Position numbers and translations under genes: made by a program. Source: an uncultured Prevotellaceae bacterium (GTDB lineage Bacteria; Bacteroidota; Bacteroidia; Bacteroidales; Bacteroidaceae). From it: a stretch of DNA of 64,000 nt. Positions 1 through 8,789 of this stretch are shown here, one piece after another. The DNA is taken from positions 62,001 through 126,000 of the forward strand of contig CAMHJQ010000006.1 in the NCBI GenBank assembly GCA_946185485.1. Direction: 5' to 3'. The notes under the pieces were generated by a model. That model made no database searches. It was not told the origin of the DNA and worked only from the letters and a program-made list of their open reading frames with translations. Every line of letters starts with the position of its first letter. Within the stretch, counting starts at the first letter, position 1.

Positions 1-883
1 CGGCTTCTGCGTGGAGAACCGCTACATGGCGGCCCAGCAGCTGTACGACCGTACCCAGGTGGAGAACGAAGACCTGAAGGAGTGGCGCGAGCTGCAGACG
101 CGCTGGAGCCAGTTCGGCTGCTTCATCCCCCTGTTCCGCGTCCACGGCCAGTGGCCCACACGTGAAATATGGAACATTGCCCCCGACAACCATCCCGCCT
201 ACCAGTCGTTCGTCTATTACGACAAGCTGCGCTACCGCCTGATGCCGTATCTGTATTCACTGGCAGGCTGGGTACACTTCAACGACTATACCATCATGCG
301 CGGCCTGGTGATGGACTTCAACGGCGACAAGCAGGTGGAGAATATCAAGGACCAGTGGATGCTGGGTCCGGCGCTGATGGCCTGTCCTGTGGGTTACTAC
401 AAGGCCCGCAACCGCAGCGTCTACTTCCCGCAGGGTGGCTGGTACAACCTCTATACCAATGAGTACACGGAAGGCGGTCAGCGCCTGATAGTCGACGCCC
501 CCTACGAGCGCATTCCCGTCTATGTCCGCGAGGGCAGCATCATCCCCTTCGGTCCTGAGATGCAGTACAGCAACGAGAAGCCTGCCGAACTCATCAACCT
601 CTACGTCTATGCCGGACGCGACGGACAGTTCCAACTCTACGAGGACGAGGGTGTCAACTACAACTATGAGAAGGGCAAGTACGCCACCATCGATATCAGC
701 TACGACGATGCCTCCAGGACGCTCACCTTCGGTCAGCGCCAAGGCACCTTCCCCGGCATGTTGAAACAGCGCCGCTTTAACGTCATCCTCATCACCAAGG
801 ACAACGCGAAGCCTCTGGACCTCGACCATCCCGAGGGCACGCTGGTCAACTATAACGGCAAAAGGATGAGCATAAAACTTTAA
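1..883 (+). CDS. Glycoside hydrolase family 31, C-terminal part (truncated by window start)
   Basis: The reading frame is already open at base 2, so the gene starts outside the window and only about 294 C-terminal residues are seen. They hold the end of the GH31 catalytic barrel (conserved YDKLRYRLMPYLYSLAG region), the proximal beta-sandwich, and a distal sandwich of the DUF5110 type (YAGRDGQFQLYEDEG). GH31 enzymes release alpha-linked glucose or xylose; an alpha-xylosidase is the likeliest reading, but the catalytic aspartates lie upstream and the substrate cannot be fixed. The next gene, a sensor kinase, follows after 4 nt and may be cotranscribed. Confidence 0.85.
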   Translation, partial: GFCVENRYMAAQQLYDRTQVENEDLKEWRELQTRWSQFGCFIPLFRVHGQWPTREIWNIAPDNHPAYQSFVYYDKLRYRLMPYLYSLAGWVHFNDYTIMRGLVMDFNGDKQVENIKDQWMLGPALMACPVGYYKARNRSVYFPQGGWYNLYTNEYTEGGQRLIVDAPYERIPVYVREGSIIPFGPEMQYSNEKPAELINLYVYAGRDGQFQLYEDEGVNYNYEKGKYATIDISYDDASRTLTFGQRQGTFPGMLKQRRFNVILITKDNAKPLDLDHPEGTLVNYNGKRMSIKL

Positions 884-887
884 AGCT

Positions 888-2642
888 ATGAACCATGGAC
901 TAACAAAACTGTTCATTCTCCTGCTGAGTATGTTGGCATGCCATGCCAACATCTCCCGTGCTGCCGACCAGCCTGCCTATAAGGAGTCACCCCGCTACCT
1001 GCAGCTGCGCGACACCATGCACAATGCCTTCAATACTGGCGACAGCACCCGTTTCTTTAAGGCCGTGGGCGCCCTGGAGGACTACCTCCTCGAACAGGAC
1101 GACCTCCATGCCTACTATACGCAGCGCTGCAACGAAATCATCTTCTTCCTCAACCGGCAGGATGTCTTCGAGGCCTACAAGCGTGCCACGGCCCTTTCGA
1201 GGGAGCTCACCGAGCGCAAACTGGACAAGGAGATGTATATGGCCGTCAACATGATGGGGCATATCTACCTCTATAGCGGCAACAAAGAGACTGCCAAGGA
1301 ATGCTTCTGGGATGTCATACGCCGCATGGAGCAGGAAGGCTACACCGAGAGCATCCCGCCCATCTACATGAACCTTGTCAACATCTATATGGACGAAGAT
1401 CCGGCAGAAGCCTTGCGCCTCATCGACCGTGCCCTCGCCATTGCACAAAGCGGTTCTCCGGAGCGTGTCTTCGACATCGAGGCACGGCGCACGCTGGCAT
1501 ACTATAACCTCGGCGATACCACACGCTTCCTCGAAGGCTACAACCGCTATAGGGAGGGCGTTGCCGAGGGATTGACCTCCGTGCATGGACGCAGGCTCGA
1601 CATCGACTATCAGGTGTATCTGGGCCATTTCGACGAAGCCCTCAGCCTGGCCCGTCAGAACACTGACGACCCCTACGAGACCATGGCGGAGATCTATGCC
1701 ACCGCCGGTCGCTGGAAGGAGGCCTACGATGCCCTGAAACTGGGTGCCGCCGAGAGCGACTCCATCAACAGCATCATCCTCTCGAGTTCCATGCAGGGCA
1801 TCCAGAACGAGTTGCGCGTCTATGAGACACAGCGTCAGGCTGCACGCATCTGGTTCTACAGCCTGGCCATCATTGCCATCCTGCTGCTGTTGCTCGTCGT
1901 GGCACTGGTCTATATCGTGCAGTCGCGCCGCCGTCATCTCCGTGAACTCAAGGTGGCCTACCAGCGCGTTGTCGACTCCGACAAGATGAAGACAGCCTTC
2001 ATCCAGAATGTCAGCCACGAGGTGCGCACGCCGCTGAACATCATCAGTGGCTTTGCGCAGGTCATCGCCAATCAGGAGTATCAGATATCCCCCGATGAGC
2101 GCAGCCATATTGCCCATGCTGTCATCCACAACACGCGTATCATCACTACCATGATTGAAGAAGTGTTGGAGATGTCGGTATCCGATCCTGCCAACGCCTC
2201 ATTGTTGCCGCTGAAGTGCGACGAGGAACTCTCGCGGCTCGTCGACGAATTCCGCCGCGAGTCACACCGCGACGACAGCCAGCTGGGCTATCGCTGCCTG
2301 TTGCCCGCCGACTTCACCATACAGGCTACGCCCAACCTGCTGCGCCGTATCGTCACACCGCTCATCGATAATGCCCTCAAGTTCTGTCCTGACGGCCCTG
2401 TCACCATCACGGCGGAAGTCCGTGACAACCGCCTGCAGGTGGCTGTCGAAGACACGGGCTGTGGCATCCCTGCCGAAGACGTCCAGCGCATCTTCGATCG
2501 TTTCGTCAAACTTGACGACTTCAAGGAGGGGCTCGGCCTCGGCCTAACCTTCAGTCGCACCCTGGCCCGTCGGGCAGGCGGTGACGTCGTTCTCGACACC
2601 GAGTATGGTCCCAAGGGCGCCCGCTTCGTCGTCACCCTCTAA
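888..2642 (+). CDS. TPR-containing membrane sensor histidine kinase
   Basis: This 584-residue protein has an N-terminal signal peptide, a periplasmic region of TPR-like helical repeats (about 30-320), one membrane helix (about 322-345), and a cytoplasmic HisKA-HATPase_c core. The phosphoacceptor is His377 in NVSHEVRTPLN. The N box (TPLIDNALKFC), G1 box (VEDTGCGIP) and G2 box (GLGLGLTF) are intact, so it should be an active kinase. There is no fused receiver domain and no response regulator nearby, so the partner is unknown. It begins 4 nt after the GH31 gene, which suggests cotranscription. Similar TPR kinases are common in Prevotella; the signal sensed is not known. Confidence 0.88.
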   Translation: MNHGLTKLFILLLSMLACHANISRAADQPAYKESPRYLQLRDTMHNAFNTGDSTRFFKAVGALEDYLLEQDDLHAYYTQRCNEIIFFLNRQDVFEAYKRATALSRELTERKLDKEMYMAVNMMGHIYLYSGNKETAKECFWDVIRRMEQEGYTESIPPIYMNLVNIYMDEDPAEALRLIDRALAIAQSGSPERVFDIEARRTLAYYNLGDTTRFLEGYNRYREGVAEGLTSVHGRRLDIDYQVYLGHFDEALSLARQNTDDPYETMAEIYATAGRWKEAYDALKLGAAESDSINSIILSSSMQGIQNELRVYETQRQAARIWFYSLAIIAILLLLLVVALVYIVQSRRRHLRELKVAYQRVVDSDKMKTAFIQNVSHEVRTPLNIISGFAQVIANQEYQISPDERSHIAHAVIHNTRIITTMIEEVLEMSVSDPANASLLPLKCDEELSRLVDEFRRESHRDDSQLGYRCLLPADFTIQATPNLLRRIVTPLIDNALKFCPDGPVTITAEVRDNRLQVAVEDTGCGIPAEDVQRIFDRFVKLDDFKEGLGLGLTFSRTLARRAGGDVVLDTEYGPKGARFVVTL

Positions 2643-2671
2643 TAATGATTAATGATTTAATTTTTCAGTAT

Positions 2672-2690
2672 GCTGACGTTTTACGTCAGC
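2672..2690. promoter_or_regulatory. Perfect 8-bp inverted repeat before the sulfhydrylase gene
   Basis: GCTGACGT and ACGTCAGC are separated by TTT, between the kinase stop and the metY-like start at 2708. It could be an operator or a short mRNA hairpin. It has no T-tract, so it is not a classical terminator. Confidence 0.5.
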
Positions 2691-2707
2691 CCCAAAAGAA
2701 AAAAGCA

Positions 2708-3982
2708 ATGAAAGAAAACCTCAAGACAGCCACCCTGTGCGTGCAGGCTGGCTGGGAACCCAAGAACGGAGAGCCCCGCGTGCTTCCCATCTACCAGAGC
2801 ACTACCTTCAAGTATGACAACACCGAGGAGATGGCCGACCTCTTCGACCTCAAGAAGGACGGCTACTTCTATACCCGTCTGGCCAACCCCACCAACGATG
2901 CCGTGGCGCGCAAGATTGCCGCCCTCGAAGGTGGCGTCGGCGCCGTGCTGACCTCCAGCGGACAGGCTGCCAACTTCTATGCCGTCTTCAACATCTGTGA
3001 GGCCGGCGACCATATCGTAGCCTCCAACGAGATTTACGGCGGCACCTACAACCTCTTCGGCGTCACCCTGCCCAAGCTCGGCATCCAGTGCACCTTTGTC
3101 TCTCCCGAGGCTTCCGAGGAGGAGATAGCCGCTGCCTTCCGGCCCAATACCAAGGCCCTGTTCGGCGAAACCATCAGCAATCCCGGCTGTAAGATTCTTG
3201 ACATCGAGAAGTTTGCCCGCATCGCCCACAGCCACGGCGTGCCCCTCATTGTTGACAACACCTTCCCGACGCCCATCAACTGCCGACCCATCGAGTGGGG
3301 CGCCGACATTGTGACGCACTCTACCACCAAGTACATGGACGGCCATGCCACACAGGTTGGCGGCTGCGTCGTTGACAGCGGTAACTTTGAGTGGAACGAG
3401 AAGTTCCCCGGACTGACGACCCCCGACGAGTCGTACCACGGACTGACCTATACCAAGACCTTCGGCAAGATGGCCTATACCACCAAGCTCGTCGCCCAGC
3501 TGATGCGCGACCTCGGCAGCATCCCCTCGCCGCATAACGCCTTCCTGCTGAACCTCGGCCTGGAGACCCTCCACTTGCGCATGCCTCGCCACTGCGAGAA
3601 CGCCCAGCGTGTCGCCGAGTTCCTGGCTGCCGACCCCCGCGTGGCATGGGTCAACTACAGCGGACTCAAGGACAACGACAACTACGAACTGGCGCAGAAG
3701 TACCTGCCCAACGGCTCGTGCGGCGTGCTGGCCTTCGGACTGAAGGGTGACCGTGCCACGGCTGTCAAGTTCATGGATGCCCTGCGCCTCATCGCCATCG
3801 TCACCCACGTGGCCGATGCCCGCACCTGCGTGCTCCATCCTGCCAGCCATACCCACCGCCAGCTGTCCGACGAGCAGCTGCGCGAAGCCGGCGTCGCCCC
3901 CGACCTCATCCGCCTCTCCGTCGGCATCGAGGACATCGACGACATCCTGGCCGACATCCGTCAGGCCCTCGACCAGATTTAG
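2708..3982 (+). CDS. metY: O-acetylhomoserine aminocarboxypropyltransferase (sulfhydrylase)
   Basis: A 424-residue Cys/Met-metabolism PLP enzyme. It should join sulfide to O-acetyl-L-homoserine to give homocysteine and acetate in the cytoplasm. The family signature with the PLP lysine is visible (HSTTKYMDGHA), as are the N-terminal YQSTTF and TRLANPT motifs; length is normal for MetY. The frame is open from ATG 2645, but the family's N-terminus starts at ATG 2708 (MKENLKTATLCVQAGWEP). The 21 extra residues are untypical and would include the palindrome at 2672-2690, so 2708 is preferred. Cystathionine gamma-synthase-like activity is the main alternative, though the length and the GATxVGG-type region favour MetY. 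Confidence 0.9.
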   Translation: MKENLKTATLCVQAGWEPKNGEPRVLPIYQSTTFKYDNTEEMADLFDLKKDGYFYTRLANPTNDAVARKIAALEGGVGAVLTSSGQAANFYAVFNICEAGDHIVASNEIYGGTYNLFGVTLPKLGIQCTFVSPEASEEEIAAAFRPNTKALFGETISNPGCKILDIEKFARIAHSHGVPLIVDNTFPTPINCRPIEWGADIVTHSTTKYMDGHATQVGGCVVDSGNFEWNEKFPGLTTPDESYHGLTYTKTFGKMAYTTKLVAQLMRDLGSIPSPHNAFLLNLGLETLHLRMPRHCENAQRVAEFLAADPRVAWVNYSGLKDNDNYELAQKYLPNGSCGVLAFGLKGDRATAVKFMDALRLIAIVTHVADARTCVLHPASHTHRQLSDEQLREAGVAPDLIRLSVGIEDIDDILADIRQALDQI

Positions 3983-3983
3983 C

Positions 3984-6284
3984 ATGAAACTACTTACCCT
4001 GATCACTACGCTGCTGTGCGCCATGAGTGTGACTGCTGGGGCGCAGACGGCTGAGGTGACGGCCAAGCTGTCACCATGGTTGCAGACGAAATACCAGCAG
4101 CAACAGCTGGCAGTGAAGAAGCACGGCGGCCCCCGCCGTGTGCAGGGTCGCCAGGTCAGGACCTATGTGCTGACGCTGGTGAAGAGCAGCGACGAGGCCG
4201 CAACCGTCCGCGAGCAGGGTGGGGTAGTGCTGCAGGACTTTGACGGCAGCATCTGTGCTGCCTTCCTGCCTGTCGACAAGCTGGGTGAACTGGCCCGGAA
4301 CCCTAACATCCTGCGCATGGAGGCCAATGCCCCCTCGCAGCTGATGAACGACACCAGTGCCGTCCTCGTCCATGCCGACAAGGCTTGGTCCCCCGACTTC
4401 TCAAATGGTAAATGGTCAAATCGCCAAATCCCTCTGGCTTTCACTGGCAAGGGCGTCGTTGCTGCTGTCATGGACATTGGCTTCGACTTCACGCACCCCG
4501 CCTTCCGCCATGACGACGGCACCTCGCGTATAAAATGGTTCTGGGAACCCATGGCGCCCGACGCCAATGCCGACCAGCTCGGCATGGTCTATAGCACGCC
4601 CGCCGAGGTGCTGGCAGCCCTCCATTGCATTAATGCCGACAACGACAACCACGGCACCCACGTCCTCGGCACCATGGCGGGTCGTGGACTCGACGGTCGC
4701 TATGTGGGCATGGCCCCGGAAGCTGACATCATGGGCGCTCATGTGCCGTTAGGGACTGTACCCGATGGGTACACCGACCGCGTGGTGGAATACATCCGCA
4801 GCCACCTCGCTGACTACTCCTTCCTGGAGGAAGTTATCGAGGTCGAACCGTCCGACGCTATCGAGCTGGTAGAACTCTACAGGATATTCCAGGCAGCCGA
4901 TGCCATCGGTGAACCCTGTGTGGTGAATTGGAGTTTCGGTTCCTCAACCAGTTTCTTCAATGACAACACGCTCTTCGAGGAAGTTTTCAACAGCTTGGTC
5001 GGCCCTGGCCACATCGTCGTGACTTCTGCCGGCAATGGCGGCCACTACCTGAACTACCTCATCAAAGATGCCGGTGAACCCATGGAGCAGGATGTGTACT
5101 ATTCGACGACCATCAATCAGTTTGTGCTGACAATGCGCATCGAGCCCGACGAACCAGACTTTACCTATGGTCTGACCTTCAACTGCCTGGACGACACACT
5201 CTTCGTCAATACCGCCGACATTGCTGCCCTTAGTGCTCAGGGCGATACCCTCAAGGTCGAATACCCGGAATTGACGGTCTGTTTTATGGCGTCTCCTGGA
5301 GCTTACGACAAGACAGTTTATGAGAACTGGATTGTTGTTCCTGACAGTTTTGCAAACACCATCAAGAAAAACAACCTGCTGTCACTCCGTGGAAAGGTGC
5401 TTGTCGATGCGCCTGTGCAGATGGACATGCTGGGCGTGGCTGGCAACAAGACCGCTACTGTCTTCAGCTCCGAGACTATTGCCAACTCGCGTGGCTGCCA
5501 CCTGTATACCATCGGAACCCCTGGCAACATGAATCGCATCATCACCGTCGGTGCCATGCACCAGCGCACCGCTTTTACCAACATTCTGGGCAATCAGAAT
5601 ACCTATACCGCCCTCGGCAGCGAGGAGGGGCATCTGGCGTCGTTCAGCTCCTGCGGACCCACGCTGGACGGTCGCCGCAAACCCGACGTCGTGGCACCCG
5701 GACATAACGTCCTCTCGTGCCTGAACAACTTCTACCGCGTCAACCACAACGACCAGACCACCTATGATGCCGTCACTCCCAAGACCGCATATGCGAGCAA
5801 GGCCTACGGTCAGAACTATGCCATGTGGACCATGTCGGGCACGTCCATGGCGTCGCCCGTGGCCGCCGGTGTCGTCGCCCTCTGGCTGCAGGCCAAGCCC
5901 GACCTGACCCCCGAGGACATTCTTGGCGTCATCGAGCGTACCAGTCACCAGCCCGAACCCGACTTCTCGGGCACCGACAAGAACCCCTACTACGGCTGGG
6001 GCGAGATAGACGCCTACGCCGGACTCTTGGACATCCTCGGCATCCCCTCGGCCATCCCCGAGCTCTCCCGCCACCAGCCTGCTGGCGTCACCTTCCGGCT
6101 GAACGGTCGCACCCTTGTCATCGATGGTGCTGCCGACGGCACGCCCCTGACCGTCTACGACCTCAGCGGTCGTCCCGTGTTCCAGTCTGTCACCACCGGT
6201 GCTGCCGTCCAGCTGCCCGCCCTCGCTGCTGGCGTCTATGCCGTCCAGTTAGGCCAGTCCGGCTCCACCCTCATCCGCATGTGA
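3984..6284 (+). CDS. Secreted subtilisin-like (S8) serine protease with T9SS-type C-terminus
   Basis: This 766-residue protein starts at ATG 3984, one base after the metY stop; the longer open frame upstream overlaps metY and is not credible. Residues 1-21 form a signal peptide. The S8 triad is visible: Asp164 (MDIGFDFTHP), His223 (DNHGTHVLGT) and Ser621 (SGTSMASPVAAG). The His-Ser spacing is long and holds a large insert (about 280-520). The last 75 or so residues form a beta-sandwich like the type A sorting domain of the type IX secretion system (TVYDLSGRPVF ... LAAGVYAVQL), which suggests export to the surface. The substrate is unknown. It converges on the minus-strand gene ending at 6309. 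Confidence 0.9.
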   Translation: MKLLTLITTLLCAMSVTAGAQTAEVTAKLSPWLQTKYQQQQLAVKKHGGPRRVQGRQVRTYVLTLVKSSDEAATVREQGGVVLQDFDGSICAAFLPVDKLGELARNPNILRMEANAPSQLMNDTSAVLVHADKAWSPDFSNGKWSNRQIPLAFTGKGVVAAVMDIGFDFTHPAFRHDDGTSRIKWFWEPMAPDANADQLGMVYSTPAEVLAALHCINADNDNHGTHVLGTMAGRGLDGRYVGMAPEADIMGAHVPLGTVPDGYTDRVVEYIRSHLADYSFLEEVIEVEPSDAIELVELYRIFQAADAIGEPCVVNWSFGSSTSFFNDNTLFEEVFNSLVGPGHIVVTSAGNGGHYLNYLIKDAGEPMEQDVYYSTTINQFVLTMRIEPDEPDFTYGLTFNCLDDTLFVNTADIAALSAQGDTLKVEYPELTVCFMASPGAYDKTVYENWIVVPDSFANTIKKNNLLSLRGKVLVDAPVQMDMLGVAGNKTATVFSSETIANSRGCHLYTIGTPGNMNRIITVGAMHQRTAFTNILGNQNTYTALGSEEGHLASFSSCGPTLDGRRKPDVVAPGHNVLSCLNNFYRVNHNDQTTYDAVTPKTAYASKAYGQNYAMWTMSGTSMASPVAAGVVALWLQAKPDLTPEDILGVIERTSHQPEPDFSGTDKNPYYGWGEIDAYAGLLDILGIPSAIPELSRHQPAGVTFRLNGRTLVIDGAADGTPLTVYDLSGRPVFQSVTTGAAVQLPALAAGVYAVQLGQSGSTLIRM

Positions 6285-6308
6285 ATTGAAGAATGGGTGA
6301 TTTTGTCG

Positions 6309-7400
6309 TTATTTGATGTACTTCACCTTCGAGGCATCGCGGGGCTTTGCTTGGGGCTGTTCGTCGGGATAGCCGATTGCAATGATGTAGTTCAGCTTGT
6401 AGTCTGCAGGGATGTCGAGACGGTCGAGGAAGAACTTGCCATCGGCATTCGAGTTCAGCCAGCGCACGGGACCACCGAGGCAGACTGTGCCGAGACCCAG
6501 TGACTGGGCTGCCAACATCATATTTTCGCCCAACAGTCCTGCATCGAGATCTCCGCCATTTGTCGGGGTGCAGACGCAAATAAGGTTAGGCGCATTGTAG
6601 AGACCCCTGCACACTTTGTTGATGTCGGCAATCAGTTTCTGGTCTTCCACCACGCGGACAATCCACGGCTGACGGTTCATACCGCTGGGCGCATTGATAC
6701 CAGCTCGGGCAATGACCTCCAATTTCTCATGCTCCACAGGCTTGTCAAGGTACTTGCGGACGGAGCGACGCGCCATCATATTGCTTAAGACCGGATTCAC
6801 TTCCATGAGCACATCAGCCTCGATGTCGGCCATCTTATCCGTCGGTTCATAGCGTTTCAATACACGTCCGTCGCGCGATACGAGGAACTTGGTGAAGTTC
6901 CATTTGATGTCGCTCTTCTTATCGTAGTCGGCATCCTTCTTGCGGAGCATACCGTCCATCATCTTTCCCCGTTGGTCGTTGACATCAAAGCCACTGAAGC
7001 CTTTTTGTGCCTTCAGATAGGTGTAAAGCGGGTGTTCATTCACACCATTTACCTCAATCTTGTCAAACTGCGGAAACTGGATGTCGAAATTAGCCGAGCA
7101 GAACTGGCGAATCTCCTGAATCGTACCAGGAGCCTGCTGTCCGAATTGGTTACAAGGGAAGTCCAGAATCTCCAGACCCTCGTTGCGGTACTCCTCATAC
7201 AGTGCCTCCAGTTCCTTGTACTGAGGCGTGAATCCACAACGGGTAGCGGTGTTCACGATGAGTAGCACCTTGCCCTTATAGTCGGCAAGTGACACGTCCT
7301 GCCCCGCATCGTCCTTTACTTTGAAATCATAGATACTCTGTGCTGATATTCCCAGCACACACATTGCCAACAATAGGCTGATGATCATCACTTTTTTCAT
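6309..7400 (-). CDS. Exported glutathione peroxidase-nitroreductase fusion
   Basis: A 363-residue protein with a signal peptide (1-20) and two enzymes in one chain. Residues 22-195 are a thiol peroxidase of the glutathione peroxidase family: Cys55 (NTATRCGFTPQY), Gln85 (FPCNQFGQQ), Trp167 and Asn168 (KWNFTKFLV), with Cys101 a possible resolving cysteine. Residues 205-345 are an FMN-dependent nitroreductase (RRSVRKYLDKP, APSGMNRQPW, GLGTVCLGGP). The Cys form of the peroxidase usually takes electrons from thioredoxin. The fusion suggests a flavin reductase feeding or backing up peroxide reduction in the envelope, which is inference. One uninterrupted frame crosses the junction, so it is not a frameshift artefact. 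Confidence 0.9.
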   Translation of the reverse strand: MKKVMIISLLLAMCVLGISAQSIYDFKVKDDAGQDVSLADYKGKVLLIVNTATRCGFTPQYKELEALYEEYRNEGLEILDFPCNQFGQQAPGTIQEIRQFCSANFDIQFPQFDKIEVNGVNEHPLYTYLKAQKGFSGFDVNDQRGKMMDGMLRKKDADYDKKSDIKWNFTKFLVSRDGRVLKRYEPTDKMADIEADVLMEVNPVLSNMMARRSVRKYLDKPVEHEKLEVIARAGINAPSGMNRQPWIVRVVEDQKLIADINKVCRGLYNAPNLICVCTPTNGGDLDAGLLGENMMLAAQSLGLGTVCLGGPVRWLNSNADGKFFLDRLDIPADYKLNYIIAIGYPDEQPQAKPRDASKVKYIK

Positions 7401-7431
7401 AACATTTTGTTTTGCATTAGTTTCATGGGGT

Positions 7432-7440
7432 GCAAAGATA
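7432..7440 (-). promoter_or_regulatory. -7 promoter box for the peroxidase-nitroreductase gene
   Basis: TATCTTTGC on the minus strand, about 31 nt upstream of the ATG at 7400. It matches the Bacteroidota -7 element TAnnTTTG. No clear -33 element was seen. Confidence 0.6.
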
Positions 7441-7573
7441 CGAAAAATAATCTGTTTTCCTGTGATACAGGAGATGTTTTTATGATTGTTTTGTGAGATG
7501 ATAGCTACTTATGATTAATTAGTTTAGGATGCTGTTTGGGTGATAGGACAAAGAAAAAGCCTAACTTTTGAGT

Positions 7574-7606
7574 ATTGCACAGTTTGTATAATCGCCGTAC
7601 CTTTGC
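7574..7606 (+). promoter_or_regulatory. Promoter of the flavodoxin gene
   Basis: TACCTTTGC at 7598-7606, with TTG at 7574-7576 as a possible -33 element 21 nt upstream. The 5' leader would be about 55 nt. Confidence 0.6.
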
Positions 7607-7666
7607 CGTCGAAAACAGCGAAGATGCTTTCGCTCGGAATTTTTAGCCATTTTAGATAATATAGAA

Positions 7667-8161
7667 ATGAATAAGACGATTGTAGTATTTGGTTCCTCGA
7701 CAGGAACGTGCGAGGCTATCGCAGAGAAGATAGCCCAGAAGTTGGATTGTGAGGTCATCAACGTGCAGGACTTGACAGCTGAGGTTGTTGAAAGCAACCA
7801 GAACCTGATTCTCGGCACCTCGACCTGGGGTGCTGGTGAGTTGCAGGATGACTGGTACGACGGTCTGCGCGTGTTGCAGGCTGCCAATCTCGCTGACAAG
7901 ACCATCGCTCTCTTCGGCTGTGGCGATTGCGAGTCGTATGGTGACACCTTCGTGGGTGGCATCGGTGAATTGTATAATGGAATCAAGGAGAGTGGTGCCA
8001 ACTTTGTTGGAGCTGTCAGCACTGACGGCTACACGTTCGATGATTCTGAGGCCGTCGTGGACGGCAAGTTCATCGGCTTGCCCCTGGACGACGTGAACGA
8101 GGATGACAAGACGGATGCCCGCATTGATGCTTGGGTAGCCGAGATTTCTCCAAGCCTTTAA
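7667..8161 (+). CDS. fldA: Flavodoxin
   Basis: A 164-residue flavodoxin, a small soluble FMN electron carrier. The phosphate-binding loop GSSTGTCEAIAEKI lies at residues 9-22, and the aromatic FMN-stacking loops are TSTWGAGELQDDWYD and GCGDCESYGDTF. The insert in the last strand marks the long-chain class. Flavodoxin typically replaces ferredoxin when iron is short. DUF2023 downstream is its usual companion in this phylum. A promoter of the standard type lies about 60 nt upstream. Confidence 0.93.
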   Translation: MNKTIVVFGSSTGTCEAIAEKIAQKLDCEVINVQDLTAEVVESNQNLILGTSTWGAGELQDDWYDGLRVLQAANLADKTIALFGCGDCESYGDTFVGGIGELYNGIKESGANFVGAVSTDGYTFDDSEAVVDGKFIGLPLDDVNEDDKTDARIDAWVAEISPSL

Positions 8162-8183
8162 ATACATTGATTCAACTTTCTAA

Positions 8184-8324
8184 TGTAGTTAAGAAGTTAA
8201 GAAGTTAAGAAGTTAAAGAAGTTAAGCCAAATGTCGAAGTGCAAAAATATAAGCAAACAGAGTAATGGCTTAACTACTGTCCGAAGGACGAGCGAAGCGA
8301 TAACTTCTTAACTTCTTAACTACA
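8184..8324. repeat. Intergenic nested inverted repeat with GTTAAGAA tandem units
   Basis: A perfect 24-bp inverted repeat (8184-8207 and 8301-8324), each arm made of GTTAAGAA-type units. A second, inner 10-bp pair (AGTTAAGCCA at 8220-8229, TGGCTTAACT at 8266-8275) is nested inside it. The 10-mer AATACATTGA occurs on both sides (8161-8170 and 8351-8360). It lies between flavodoxin and DUF2023. It may be a small non-autonomous repeat element or a folded mRNA spacer; its function is unknown. Confidence 0.75.
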
Positions 8325-8383
8325 AAGAAGTTGAGCGAATGCGAAACTTGAATACATTGACCATTGAATATTGACCATTGAAC

Positions 8384-8776
8384 ATGATGCAGACAGTGAA
8401 TCGACAGACGACTGAGCAGGTGCTCCCTCCAGAGGCCAAGGTGCTGATGAACCATATCTATGAATATAAGAAAGGTGTGCGCAGGATGATACTCTTCACC
8501 TGCAACCGCCGGTTCGAGGCTTTTGCCACGAACCGTTTGTGCCGCCAGTCCATCGACTACGTGGTGCAGCCCGCTGGCAAGGAGAATGTCAACGTATATT
8601 TTGGCCGCAAGGAGTGTCTTGATGCCATCCGTCTGTTTGTCACCCGTCCGCTGAATGAGCTGACTCCCGAAGAGGACTTCATCCTCGGTGCCATGCTCGG
8701 CTACGACATCTGCGCCCAATGTGAGCGTTACTGCGAACGCAAGGGTAGATGCAAAAAGTGCCAGCAAGCGCAATAG
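8384..8776 (+). CDS. DUF2023 family protein
   Basis: About 130 residues, starting at ATG 8384 (8387 is also possible). It matches the DUF2023 family, which sits beside flavodoxin genes in many Bacteroidota. The core (MNHIYEYKKGVRRMILFTC ... YFGRKECLDAIRLF) is followed by a cysteine cluster CAQCERYCERKGRCKKCQ at the C-terminus that could bind a metal or an Fe-S cluster. The function is unknown. Linkage to flavodoxin suggests an electron-transfer or iron-limitation role, which is inference. Downstream it converges with the TonB receptor. Confidence 0.75.
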   Translation: MMQTVNRQTTEQVLPPEAKVLMNHIYEYKKGVRRMILFTCNRRFEAFATNRLCRQSIDYVVQPAGKENVNVYFGRKECLDAIRLFVTRPLNELTPEEDFILGAMLGYDICAQCERYCERKGRCKKCQQAQ

Positions 8777-8789
8777 ACATTTGGGGTAG

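Noticed and set aside
257..952. 231-codon open frame antisense to the GH31 gene
   Set aside because: It mirrors the GH31 codons on the opposite strand, has no family resemblance and no promoter; a G/C-rich shadow frame.
2681..4066. 461-codon open frame antisense to metY
   Set aside because: Gly/Val/Asp-rich translation typical of antisense shadows; metY on the plus strand is a clear family member.
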